From NCBI RefSeq assembly GCF_047663525.1, contig NC_092591.1, positions 50,507,501 to 50,571,500 on the forward strand: a stretch of 64,000 nt of DNA. Direction: 5' to 3'. Origin of the DNA: Anas platyrhynchos. Lineage: Eukaryota; Chordata; Aves; Anseriformes; Anatidae. Shown here in pieces: positions 26,511 to 39,546 of the stretch. The notes below the pieces were generated by a model. It was not told where the DNA came from. It saw only the letters and a program-made list of their open reading frames with translations, and ran no database searches. Within the stretch, counting starts at the first letter, position 1; each line of letters opens with the position of its first letter. Made by a program: the position numbers and the translations under genes.

Positions 26511-29500
26511 GTAAGAAATTATTTTTGTTGCTATCGTTATTTTGCTAGGGTAATCCTAAATCTAGATAAATTTAATTTAACTAAAGCTTAAGGAATTGGT
26601 GAGGGAAGGGAGAGGTACTCTGCAACTTCTAATAATGGAGGAAAATGCAGTGGCAGTCTCTACTTGTGAAGCTCAATCATACCTGGATTAGCTGGCAAGC
26701 TTATGTAGCTGATTTTGAAGGGGTATTTTTCACCGCTTGACTTTAATCTTCTGATTTTGAAGCTTAGTCTTCTTGTGTTCTCTCTGAGGGGGAAATGAGC
26801 AGGTTCCTGCAGAGATGTAACAAGTACATGCATGATTTTCAAAAAAATACTCCTTCTCCAGATGATTTTGGTCACACCACTATGCTGTTGCAACTTGAAA
26901 CCAATGCTGATGTGATGGGGAGGGTTGTGCTCCTGTGGAGCTGTGTCATAGTCAGTAGCCCCTATTTAAGCTAACTGCTTGGAGAGCTTTTTAGAAATGT
27001 ATTATGTCAATAGAAGCTATTTTTCTTGTGTTTATTTGAATGAGGTAAAGTTTGTACTGATGTATTCTTCTTTGTGAAGTACTGTGAACACGGTGAAGCT
27101 TGAAGGAATGATGGGAAAGGTTGCATGGCTGCTAATTGAAGTGTGAGCAGAATTTTGGTGTCCTTGCCAAAAGCAAGGGGTGTTTGGTTCAGCAGAGAAC
27201 CTACTGTGTGTTCTGGGAAAGATTAAAGAGATACAACAATGTATTGTATGCCTTGAATAGGAGATTCTGAGCATAGTATAGGACAACTGAAGACTAGAGA
27301 GGCCCCAGTCAATGGATGTATATGCTGTACCACAGAGGAATCCAGGTGGCTCTGTTTCATTTGGGGTGCCTAGGTATCAAAGCAGGCAGAACAAATGTGA
27401 AAAAGCAAACAAATATATTAATGTATTAGGGAGTAGATGATAAGGGTTATTTAGCTTTACTTTATAAGGGAATACTTTTTCTTAGTATCTATGGCTATCA
27501 GGTATGTCACTGGATTTTATTTAATATGCAAGCATAAATATTGATTGAATTTTGCTTGGAGTAAATAAGCATGTCAAAAGATTCAAAGATGGTACAAAGA
27601 AGTACACTTCAGTTTACCCTGAACTTAATATCTCTGAGCTGGGTTATTAAGTGTTGTATGTCAATAGTTTCTATTTTCCTACTTTGACTGAGTTTTTAAC
27701 TCAGTTCAAGCCTTTTGCTTTCTGATGGCGTTGCAGACTGTATGGCACAACTACAGGTGAGAGAATTCTGGAGAGGAGGATGTAAATTCAGATTCTTCCA
27801 GGCTGCTACTTAACTCTGTGTCCTTCAGGAGCTCTCACAGCTCTAAATCCATTTGCATTCTTGTCTCTTCCTGGCTGTCACTTTTCTGACAATTCAACCA
27901 TTTTATGAGTTTCTTTCAGAGACAAGGAAGTCTTTTGTCTACAATGCATTTTACACCTGAAGCTCCTCATATAATGTATAAAATGTCAAGAACATTAGTT
28001 GCACTGAGGCGCTGGACTTTACAAGCGTTTCAGCTGAGATCTTGACAAGTTAAAAGTTTAATAAAGCAAGTTTGTATATGACAAAAAGTTAACTTAAGTT
28101 GTGCTCTGCCTCATACCTTCCTTCTTCCAATGATTCCTCTCAAATGCCTGCTGAATTCCATCTTCTTGTTTACTGCCTCTCTCAAAAGCTGGAGAGCTGT
28201 TAACCTGAATTAGTAGCTAAAACTCTGGACTAACACAGCTGAGAAGAATTCTAATGAATGATGTTAGCAGTCTGCACATGCTGCAAAACATACTTTTGTT
28301 TTATTGCTTTGGAGGTCAATACACCTCAGTGCAGCCATCCTTATGAGCTGAGATTATCCCTTCGCCCTGTGGCTGGCAAAGGGGAGTAGGGGGAAGCACC
28401 TGGAGCTGGAGATGTGCAGCCCTGATGCAGGTTGCTAGCCAGGGTGATCAGAGGGTAGAGCTTTCACTCTGGATCCAAGTGAGAGAGTAAACTAACAAGA
28501 ACATAGGCTGGAGGCATATTATTTTTAAGAGAAAACGCGTGGGGACTTGTAATCTGGCTTCCGAAAGGCTTTTAGTGGCTTGGAGAAGCAAGGGGATGCA
28601 TAAATAAAGAACATTATTTTAAACATTCTTCCTAACATGCCCTCTGTGAAAAATAAGCATTCTAACTGAAAGGATTAGCTTGCTTCTAACACCCATGTTA
28701 CACTGGCAATAATCCCCTAAAGAAAAGTTTTTATTTTTAGGGGAAGATGTAGGTGAAAAATGTGGCTGGAGGTGCATATCTCCTGCCATTAATACCTTTA
28801 AAAATGCTTTCAAACAAAGATATAAAGTAGCATGTGTTTGAAGTAGGGTTAAAATGAGGAAAAAATCCCTTATTTAATGAAATCAAATAGATGTTTACTC
28901 AAAATTTTGGGACAAGTGTACTTGAGAAGGAAAAAAATAGGCTGCCAGGAAGTGTATTATTCCTTGCTCACGAGTCTACAATTTAAGAAGTTTAAATCAC
29001 TTATTCAAAACAGGAACAGCACATTAATAATTAAATTACACAAGTACACAGATTAATTTTTGCAAGATAATGTAGTGGTGCTGCTTGCATGAAATATTCC
29101 GTCAGATAATATGCAAAGTATTTTATAAATATTTGGGTAGACAGTCGTAAAATAAAGGTTTATTGAATGAATTATTTGTAAACAGAAAAAGCAGCTGTTG
29201 CTTCTGAGGTAGCTGCATTATTCAAGGACTCAGCAGAACTTTTCACAACAGCAGTACTTGCAGAGTTATCTTTGGCCCAAACTTTTGCTTTCCACCCTTA
29301 CACTCTTAGCTAAGAATGCCTGTGTAGTTCTTCTATGCACTAGTTTGTAGAACACTGATACCATGCAAGATGAAAAACTGTACATAGCTAAAACATTTGT
29401 TACTGTAATCTCAAACCTTTTAGCTTCAGTGCTATAATGTCTCATGGGTTGTGCTTGTTAAATTAATGTACTCTTAATTAGGGTTGTCAAGTAAAACTTT

Positions 29501-30139
29501 GAATTTAGAAGTTCTGCAAGTAGATGGGGAGAATGCAACTATAGCCATGCACCTCTGTTAATCAGATTCCCTGAACAATATAGTCTCTAAAGTAATCAAG
29601 TATTTTCTTGGCACATAGCTGAGCAATAGCTTGCTTGGCAGAGGAATGAGCTGAAAATGAGCTCCTTTTCAGCTTCACAGAGAGGTTTTGATGCAAAAAT
29701 ACACTCAATTTCATGTGTAGCAGAAACATGCTTAGGATCCGTGCATACAAGGAAGGGGGCAAATGAAACTGCACGTGCTGGGCTGATGCCCCAGGGCATT
29801 GGAGAAGTGACTCATCCTAGGAGCTTTGTTCTTTTCCTGGCCCTTCTACTGTAATGTTGGAAGGGGTCCCCTGAAATCAAAGGTGAAAGGAGATCTCAGT
29901 TATGTGCAAGCTATGTAGCCAGGCTACAAGGTAACACAGGCCTTGCTAATTTATATAATGCTGAATCAATTTCAGTCAGTGCTTGAACAGGTGTTTTGCA
30001 GTTGCAATTCAGATATTACTCACTTTCACTCCAGAATAAATCCAAAACAACAAATGTGTATCAATTATATCCATTTTGTGCACACAGTGTCAAGTTGGTG
30101 CAAGTGACTGGCATATTATTCTGTCCTGAATTTAAACTG
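26511..30139. other. Non-coding sequence, possible first intron of a + strand transcript
   Basis: It begins with the splice-donor-like GTAAGAAAT at 26511 and is markedly G and T-rich on the + strand for at least 1.3 kb, as expected of transcribed vertebrate introns. No downstream exon was recognised. A modestly GC-richer patch at 28340-28460 has no recognisable content. Confidence 0.5.
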
Positions 30140-30212
30140 CAGCAAGGGTTTGAATTGAACTCAGGATAGCAAGTCACACTAACCGCTAGGCTGTCAAACA
30201 AGTCACTCATTA
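30140..30212 (-). mobile_element. Possible tRNA-type SINE remnant (A and B box-like)
   Basis: On the minus strand this stretch reads AGCCTAGCGGTTAGTG, like a tRNA A box, followed after 14 bases by GAGTTCAATTC, like a B box (GGTTCRANYCC). This is the arrangement of RNA polymerase III promoters in tRNA-derived SINEs such as MIR-like families. The spacing between the boxes is shorter than in a true tRNA (about 26 bases from box start to box start against about 44), and no acceptor stem or anticodon arm could be folded. It is therefore not a tRNA gene. The match could be chance; the family is not identified. Confidence 0.4.
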
Positions 30213-30402
30213 CTTAGTCTGCATTTTATTTTTTGCCAAACAACCAGAACTTCAGGGCAGGTGGAAAGTGTCTCTTGCCTTTATCTCCTGGCGTCTTCCT
30301 CCTGTATAGCCCTGCATCTGTAAGATTTGGGACACTGTGATGGATGAAAATGGGAACAGAAAGGACAGACTGGTTGTAGGAGATGGATGGCAGAGGAAGG
30401 CC

Positions 30403-30632
30403 TGGGGAGGTTTAAGGTGGATCTTAGGAAGAACTTCTTTACTGAAAGGGTTGTTAGGCATTGGAATAGGCTGCCCAGGGAAGTGGTGGAGTCACCATCC
30501 CTAGAGGTCTTTTAAAAGATGTTTAGATATAGAGTTTAGTGATATGGTTTAGTGGAGGGCTTGTTAGTGTTAGTTCAGAGGTTGGACTTGGTGATCTTGG
30601 AGGTCTCTTCCAACCTAGATGATTCTGTGATG
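30403..30632 (+). mobile_element. CR1 fragment: end of ORF2 and 3' UTR
   Basis: About 230 bp closely resemble positions 9390-9618 of the large CR1 in this window. They share the block GAAGAACTTCTTTACTGAAA and continue through GGCTGCCCAGGGAAGTGG and GTTTAGTGG to the end GATTCTGTGAT. Many of the differences from the 8.3 kb copy are C-to-T or G-to-A at CpG positions (for example ACG to ATG and TCGA to TTGG). It therefore looks like an older, methylation-decayed member of the same or a sister subfamily. It is non-coding now: the ORF2 C-terminal frame is incomplete. Confidence 0.93.
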
Positions 30633-30925
30633 AGATCCTGGTAAACCCACCTGGAGGTGTGCCCCCAGCTGGATGCCAGGCATCACCTGAAGGACACTTG
30701 TAGTTCTTGCAAGTGAATGAAACCAGTCTAGTTCCAAAATTAATCTACTTCCCTCTTTGTTTTGCTTTGCTACAAGCTTGCTGTGGTGTTGCAATGTTAT
30801 TTCTTACATAATTATAGAGTAGGCTTGTTTTCAGATAATGAAGCATGGAAGTGAGGAAGCTGACAGCGAATACCAGTATGTGGAGAGGAAAAAGCTGCTT
30901 CCCCACTTCATTAGTGTAGTCCAGC

Positions 30926-30940
30926 AAAAAAAAAAAAAAA
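30926..30940. repeat. Poly-A tract (A15)
   Basis: An uninterrupted run of A. No retrosequence was recognised upstream. Confidence 0.9.
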
Positions 30941-31000
30941 GTTTTAAATAAAAAGGGGCTGGCTTACCTTCTACCTTCAAGAACACTTAGGCATTTAAAG

Positions 31001-31044
31001 AAGGGGGGGAGGGGTGGAGAGTGGGAAGAAGAGAAGGCAGAAGG
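31001..31044. repeat. G-rich polypurine tract
   Basis: An almost pure A/G tract with runs G7, G4 and G3. It is a possible triplex or weak G-quadruplex former on the + strand, although one loop would be about 8 nt, longer than usual. Confidence 0.7.
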
Positions 31045-34000
31045 GACGCAAATGCTGCTTCCCTATCTGAATAATGCCAGTTTTCTTTTGACTCTCAGCA
31101 TTTTCTGATGAACTGGCAATAAGAAGCTAACGGGTTTGTGACTGAGTTAAGTCTTCTCACTGCTCCTTCTATGGTTCCAGATGCCTTTCTGAGAGCCTCA
31201 GCAGAGCGTAGCGAGAGCTTAACAGAGGGTTCTGGGCTCCATTTTTGCTTCATCTGCCTTAAAAGGGGGTACTGGGTTTCAAAGTTGCTGGCTCTGGCCT
31301 TGAGTACTCTTGGACAGCTTATTCATACCACTTGTGACTGAAAATCTTCCAAATGGCTGGCTGGCTGGGCAGTTGCCAAGCCATTTAACCTAAATCTGTG
31401 CATTGCAGCTGCCTTCAATTTTAAATACATCACACTGATCTCCAAAGATAGTTCATCTGTAACTATTTGGTAAGGATTCTCTGAAACAGCTTCTGCATGT
31501 TGGAAATTCAACAGAAATGAAATATGACCCCCCTGAGATATTAATCCTGCTAAAATGAATCAACACATTAATAAATGGCAGGAACCTGAGAAAATAGTCT
31601 CAGAAAAAAGGCACAGTGAAGGATAAAACTTTAGAGGTTTTCCTCTTGAATAATGATTTAAGAGCAAAAGAGAATAACTTATATGGGCTTAATTATTTCC
31701 ATTCCATGTCTTTATCCATTGCCAGAAAATTTTAATTAAAGCAGAATAGGACTTCCTCCTGATATGACAACTACGTAACAGCTTACAATGTTACTTTTAA
31801 TGGCTGGGAGATGGATGACATAACTGAGGCAAAGCTTACTCAGCTGTACCTAGTAGTGTCCTAATGATGCCTGCTAATGCTACTCCAGCTAGAAACCTTT
31901 GCCTAGTAGAAAGGGTGCATTTTTCCTGTTAAAGCAATAACTGCATGCTATGGACATGTATAGTTTAAGTAGCATTTATAAAATTCAGTTTCAATCACTC
32001 AAAATGTGCAATGAAAGGAAGACAGGTGCATTTGGGGGTTTGAGAATGTTTTTTGCATATTGCTCTGCCTAATTATGTCCAGATAAATGATTTGAAAACC
32101 TCAAATTTGTAATGAGAAATATAAGTAAATGTTCTTTGTGGTACTTGATAAACTGTCTTCCTCTGTAAATCACGATTTCATAGAGTATTAGAAATAAGAT
32201 ATATCTGAACAATTGGAAGGGAAAGTAATTAGAGAAAGGCTTTTCTATCTATAAAACCCTCCCCTTGTTCTAGGAAAAGACTGGCAGTGTTTCAAAGATT
32301 TTGATGTTCATCCACACTTGCAAGTGAATTATTCTTACTGTGTTAATGTGTCTTTCCTTTTTATTAATATTGTTTATATTTATCTTACTTGTATTACCCT
32401 GTCTGTCATAATACTTGAGTAGGTAGTACATTCTAGCAGTTTCACTGATAGAAACACTGTTGAAAAGACATCTTGAAGCAGTGAAGCAGGATGGTACGTG
32501 AAGAGTAACTTAAAATTACTATTCCACATTCATACTAAAATATCACACCTATGGTATGCATACAGGTATCTACTAGGGAAAAACAGCAAGCAGACAACTA
32601 AAAATCTGTTCCAAAATCAATGCATAAATCAGAACAGCATTATTGCATTTGTGCATTACTTATGTGTTTGACTCTTATTAGGCAGATTTCAAGCATGCAT
32701 TATCCTGCAGGAGTTCATGGGTTTTTGGTTGCTGCAGTCTTTATTACAAATGTGCAGAATATCTTAGGCCACTGCTGAGAGTTCCTTTACTTATGTATTA
32801 TTATTGGAAATAATTTTACTGCTCTGAGTTCCAAGCTATTGTGAAAAATGTTTTTAAGCATGCATTTAATTAGCTATGAATAAGGAGGAAAAGGAAGCAA
32901 CCACCAATGTAAACTTTAAGCCAAACCATCACCTTATCAAATGTTTTCAAAGCTAGCTAAGAATCTAATTCTTTACAACAAGTGCCAAGGGAAGTTCAAG
33001 CTACAGATGCCCTGGTGTTTTTAGTTATCCTTAAAATATTTAAGTAGGTATTGCACCTTGTAATTGTATGGGATGAATGCACTAAGGTTTTTGATATGGT
33101 GCTTAGAAGTTAAAACAAGCGATTAGATGCAAGGAGTGCCAGCTTTATTTTTATTACTGTCTGCTTCCACACACCCTTACTGCCTGAATTTCAAAAAACA
33201 TTTTTTTGGCTTGTAGATCTGTGCTTGAGGTCCCAACCCTGCTATAACTTTCTGGACTTTGAACCCAGATCACTTTAATCTTGGTATTCCTTCATTTATT
33301 TTCCTAGTCTGTAAGGGTGATGTGTTCAGTGGTTATTAAACTCAGATGCTACAGTGCTGTGGACAACACAACACAAAGGCTGCCAACCTCAGGAGACAAA
33401 AGGCTAAAGGGCTTAGCTTGTGTCAAGCACCCCAGTACTCCTGAGTAAAGGAGCACTTAATAAAAGGAAACTCATTAAAAGCCTTGAGTGATGAGGTAAA
33501 CTGATATGCAGATGAAATTCCTTTCATTTTTTAACATAAAATGTTCAGATGTAGTTTTCTTGGTGTCAGACTAGCATCAGTGCATTCTGACAGCATATTA
33601 GGTAACTTGTTGACTTTTAGCAAGTTATTTGTGATCAGAATGATTGACTTGAGAATCGCCATCCTGACACACCAGTACTGCTCATTGGTGTCTCACCTTG
33701 CCTCTATCCTGAATTACTGAAACTAAGCTAAATAGGCGTAATGCTTGTTTGCCAAAAAATTAAATTACAGATCCTCATTGCATGTCTCCATCTTCACATG
33801 CGAGCCTATATTTGAGTCACTTGTACTCACCTGACAGTAAACAATCATGTGAAACCATTTGCAAAAAGCTGTGATGTGACTTAGAAGCACAAAGTAATTC
33901 ACATGAGTCACTTGAGTTCAAAGAAGAGCTCTCAACCTTCAGATTGCTGATGTTAAACTTTTAAATCAAATACTTGTGTTTTTTGCTATAAGTTTAGAGT

Positions 34001-36810
34001 ATGTTTGTACAGCATGCAAGTTTCCTGTGTGCAGAGAACTTCTGTAAGGCCTTTGCACTGACTGAAGTCTCATTGAAGTATATCCAGAATGGGTTTTGAA
34101 GCAGTACAAAATGCACAGTAAGCTTTGGCTGGGGCCGCCTCACTGAAGCAAATCAAACTGGAAGCAGGGAGATTTTTTTTCAGTCTCTCCTTTGCGACTC
34201 CAGCCTATAAAGAAAGGTCTAGCTTCATAAATGAAGGGCCATGCAATTAGCAGCTCGATGTTGGAAGTATCAGAAGACCATGGCTGTGACAAGTGGTGAT
34301 TCTGTCTGTGCATTCCTTTATCATCTTTTGAGAAATGTTTTTGTTCTTTCACCTCCATGCAATTAATACATGGCTAGGTGTGGTGTCTTGTCAGCCTGAA
34401 TCAGTTGTGTTGCTTTACATGGGCAGACTGATGCTACTGGTGTGATCTGAGGTGATTTATGAAGTGATTGCTCAACAGAGAAGGTAAATATTTTTTTTTT
34501 TTAAATTGTTTTCTAATAACTGATTTTTCAGGAATTTTGTGAAAGCATTATGAAACCAACCCACAGGCACTGGTCTTCCCAAAACAACACAGAGAAACTC
34601 ATCTTTTCAACTCATTAGCTTATATTTTCATTCCTCCAAAAATAACTCTTCAAATATGCTGTATAAATAGTGAGAGTTCAGTGACTTTTCATTATCAAGA
34701 AAGTGCATATAGAAAGCATGGACACTACTCTTATGGAATGTAGATTATATATATTACAGAAATACATAGAAAAACATTTTACTGTCATTTTAAAATTATG
34801 TATTCAATTTTTAAGTGATATTGTAATGAAATTATCTACCATAGATGAGAATTCCTCCATTGACATCTGACTGGGCTTTAAACCAAGCCAAATTTATTGA
34901 CATCCTAAAGTACAGCCACAGGACCACAGTTGCTCAAAGTGTAAAACCACACCTACTCCTAGGTGTCTCAGCAGATAAACAGTTTAAGATTTTAAGCATG
35001 TGTATGAAAGATGTGTCCTAACTCCTAATGAATTATTAGATCCTTACCCCAGCAGGCAGAGATGGCATATTTATGAAGGTAGCTCAAGTAACAAGATGGT
35101 GTGGCTTACCTAATGTAAAGATATGATATGGTATAGAACAGGTCAGGTCTGGGTTTGAGGAAGCATATGCCCCATCTGGCAGACAAGATGCCTGGGTGCT
35201 CCTGCTGATGGTAGGCCATCCTTTCCCCAACACTTTCCCAATGCAGCTTGTGTTCAGCTATTGCCTCTTTCAATTCTGCTTACATCAAGGGGACAAATCA
35301 CCAATTCAATGTGCCAGCACAAAATAAGGAAATATATGCAAGCAACTAAACAGAAATTAGAGCAGGACAGAACTGTTTAATTAGCAATATATGCTACAGC
35401 AAGTAAGAATTAATACCAGCTGCATTGTATTAAACATATTGAAAGATGGGTGTTATGTACTGAAACTCTATTGTGTGTAGAAATCATTCAAATTAATCCC
35501 CAGCCTTTCTCCTTGAGCTTCAATATTTATTGCTTCTAACTCTACTCTTTCTACAGCAGAAGCTACAACAAAAGCAAATATTACTGCTTTTACAGAAAGT
35601 GTCAGGTACTTTTTAATGATTAAGCATATTTTGATCTCATTCAAAAGTAATGTTAAGAGGAAACAAAATAAAATGAAGATAGAAGTAAGGAAGAATTTAA
35701 ATAAATCACTAACCCCAAAGTGTCAGATTCTTCATGTCCTTTTGCAGGTAGAATAAATTAATAAATGAGCAGTCTTGGCACCAGTCCTGTAGCATTGCTC
35801 TGAGGTGCCAGGGGATGTGTGTGCTCTGGGATGTACTAACAGAAATATCTTGGGATATCTCCACTCTTCCTTGCTCTGCACTGTTCTTCATAGGGGTCAT
35901 CCTCTAATCTTTCCCATTACAGGTTCCAGTTTGTGGAACCATTCTAAATCATTCCTAATATGCTTTTAATAACTTATTTGCTTACAGTGCTTACTCTGCT
36001 GTTCAAGTTCTTCCAAACCCCAAGTAAATAAATTAACAGGAAGGGAGCTTCTTTTTGTCAAGTAAAGGGATATGGCCTTGATAATGTTTATCATGAGAAC
36101 TTGCAGATAACAGTTGTAAAACCCAGAGTAATTATAACTGCTATTCTAATGAAAAAGTTGGTAGTATAAATACTACACTGTTTAATATAGAGTAAATAAT
36201 AAAAGGCCAGAGCAAGTTATCAAAAGATGTCAGCGTTTTGCACTTTTCAGATTTTTCCCTCAATGTTTCACAGGGAGAAAGTAAATTTGTCACTCCGAGT
36301 ATCAAGTTATGCAGTGTATCTTCAGAGATGAGGAATACAGTAGCTCAGGTGGTCAAGTTCAATTTGAAATTTCCAGAAGGGTGATTAGTAGGAAGATCTG
36401 AAATGGAGATTATAAGTAATTTTTGGTATATTAACTCTGCTGTTGGGAGGTTTGTATATGTATCAGGAGTGGGGATTTATAAACATACATTGGCTATTTC
36501 AGTTACAAGCAGTTTGGGGAAGGCTTGACTTAATATCCTGTTCAATGCTGAGCACATTGTTAGCAGTTCAATAAATAATGAACATATTTTCACAGCCTGT
36601 TTCATGTTTCACAATGAGGTGACATTCACAACACTCACAGTGACATTGAAATGTTTTCCCACCTCTTTGTAGCAGAAGGGGCAGAGAGAAGCATTACCAT
36701 TAGAAAGCAGGGTGATAGTTAGAGTTAAGCATTGTGAAACTTCTGTCAGGAGCCCAGGATGAAGGACTGAAGGACTCTGGATTTGAGCGTTGTGCTTCAG
36801 CTTCAATCTG

Positions 36811-36826
36811 AAAAAAAAAAAAAAAA
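36811..36826. repeat. Poly-A tract (A16)
   Basis: An uninterrupted run of A. Confidence 0.9.
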
Positions 36827-39491
36827 TCTATATAAAAGTACACATTTACAGTGAAGTCCTTTGAAAAACTTCTGTATCATGAATCTAAGGCAAATTTTTT
36901 CATTCCTTGATGCTTGAAAATCAAAAGGTAATCTTTGATTTACCTAGTGGTTTAATGTGTCTCAGGTTACCTTTTTAATCTGAGGTTTAATTACTCCAGA
37001 TTGCCTTCCAATGATTTATTTGGGAATCTTTATTTACCAGTGGGCAATAGACTAAAAGCAATGATTCTGAGCATTAATGATTTCAGAGATTAATATCCTA
37101 TGCAGTTTGTCTCCATGAATTTATTCAGACCAGATGAGCTGAAGAGAGGGTAGAATAGAAACAGATATGACCTCAAGGTAATTTCCCTCATTTTTCTGAG
37201 AAGTCTGTGGACTGCTTGACTTTAAGCAGTTCAGTCCTGCATAGTGGCTCAGAGGTTGCACTCTGCCTCATACTTTCCAGAAGGAAAAGTAGCTTATAGA
37301 GAAACCACAGCACTTCCAGCACAATTTGCTCATGTTTTGCTTTAAGAATAAAATGGGTTTACAATGTGTATCTGTTTCTAAAACTGGGGAAAAAAAAAAC
37401 ACACCATGGAGTGTACTCAAATTTGGAAGACTTTAATAATTAGCTTGCTGTGATTGAGACATTGTATTAATGAAACACTGGCTATTTTCACACATCTAGA
37501 AACTGATAACATTGAACTTCACTTTTTATTATTTAAGTTACTGCTTTCACTAGATGGCACTTTCTCTTCATCACAATGTTTAACTTGTTAAAACTCCTTA
37601 ATTGATAAATGCTCACTATTGTCTCACCACCCTCATATGGACTTGTTCATAGCTTAGCATTTGTGTTTACAGTCCTTTAAGTAATAAACCTGATGAATAA
37701 AGCTTTTTCAACTGAAGATGCATGGGGTGGGAAAGCTTTGCATGTGGCCTATGGGCCCTGTAAGGAATGGAGGACATTTATAAGAGCATTATATCTGACA
37801 GCTGTGGGAAAGGCTTTTTTCCTCCTCTGACCCTAAAGCATGAGAAAAGTGACTGCATTGTCACCTAATGTATTTGAAGACTCATGGTTTTTCTAATAAG
37901 AGTGTAATCCAAGAGTGCAGTTAACTGTTTTAACAGCCACTACAATGTCTCATATAAATTGAACTGCAAAATGCAGCCTTCATTCAACCTGCAGTTGAAA
38001 AACGGATGTTTTGTGGGGGACATTGCCTTGTGGGATGGTCAAAGTCTCCTATTCACTGATTGATAAACACATACTTGTTAATTGCTCCAGAAGAAGGAAG
38101 TAGGATGTGAGCCCATATCCTCTACTTCCCTGCCCACTCCACCATTTCTCTATCCTCCCTATAGTGCCATTGACTGTTGCCCAGTGTGAATGTGTGATAA
38201 GGTTCAGTGTGGTGAGTACTTCTGGATTTTTGATTTGGGTTTAATGTTTAGGTCACAAAAATTAAAGTTTGTAAAAAAAATAAATAAATATCAAAAATAT
38301 ATAAATTGTGATGAAATTGAGTTGGAGAACCTTACATGTAGACATAGTGAGTCATGGCTGTTGTTATTCTAACTTATCTTCTAGCCATTGGCAGTTATAG
38401 GCTATTTTATTCTTTGATGTTTTATTTTTAGTTATGGTACTGTAAACAAGTTTCAGAGATCATATGAGTACCAGTATCAGCAGGGAGAATTTAGAGTATA
38501 TAATAACATTAAGTCACAAGAGCCACACGAAAGATAGTTCCCCTTTATATAGTGATCATTCCTCAGCTTGAGGGAATTTTCTAAAATTCTAAAGAGTTTC
38601 TTACTATATACAGCATGTTTTCAATTAAAATTCCTTGGGATTCCACATATACAGGTATGAAAACCAGGAAATGAAAGTAAGGAACCACTTCATCCTATTA
38701 CTTATATGCTAGGGCAGGTAAAAGGTTAGGTAAAACATGTTCTAACACACACTGCAAACAGCAGAGCATTGGCCAGTGATTATCTGTGATAGTTTGCATT
38801 CTCTTAGGCTGTATTCCTCTTTGTAAGTATTCTTAAAGGACAGAAGTTCCTGAGAAAACATGGCTATCAGTGTCACCAGAGTTGGAATTAGTATCTGTAC
38901 TTGCAGGTATTCTGAACATCTGTAAATGTTTTAAGTATACTTAGGTATATAAAGTATTTAAATGTACTAGTTTGAGCAGAGGAGGAAGTATAATCAGAAT
39001 AAAAAATACCATAAGAATATGTCTTTACATGAAATAAAATACTAATTTATACTAATTTATAATCAGTGTTTTGTATTATATAAAATCATTGTCCTCATTG
39101 CTTTTTGTCACATAGATTTCCAACTAGCTTCCATAGAAAGAATACTAACTTTTTCCAAGTGTCATGTTGTAGTAAAACTGCCATATGTTGGAATCTTAAG
39201 TCAATAAAATAGTTTAGCTTCTTGCTTTTTAGGCATTACTGGTTGTATGCATTTACATTTATTATGTAAAATTAATGCTATCATCCAAAATTTGTGTGCA
39301 TAGAGCACTGTCAAACTTCATATGCTAAGGCTGAGACTTTTCTATAGCAAAGATCTATCTGCCAGGATAACACTTCTTCAATCATTTCTTTCAAAACAGC
39401 TGACCACATTGACTTTTCAGCAAGCAGATGAAGTTTAGCTTAGTCACCTTTGTGTCACGGATTTCTTTTGTTATTTCATGACAGCTTGCTC

Positions 39492-39546
39492 AAATGTGTT
39501 TATTTTGAAAGGTGGTCATTTGAAATGTGTTTATTTTTGAAAGGTG
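39492..39546. repeat. Tandem duplication, period about 31
   Basis: AAATGTGTTTATTTT, a G, then AAAGGTG occurs at 39492-39514. It recurs at 39523-39546 with a single extra T. Confidence 0.95.

Noticed and set aside
30140-30212. A tRNA gene
   Set aside because: The A and B boxes are too close together and no cloverleaf with acceptor stem and anticodon arm can be drawn. A SINE remnant is the better reading.
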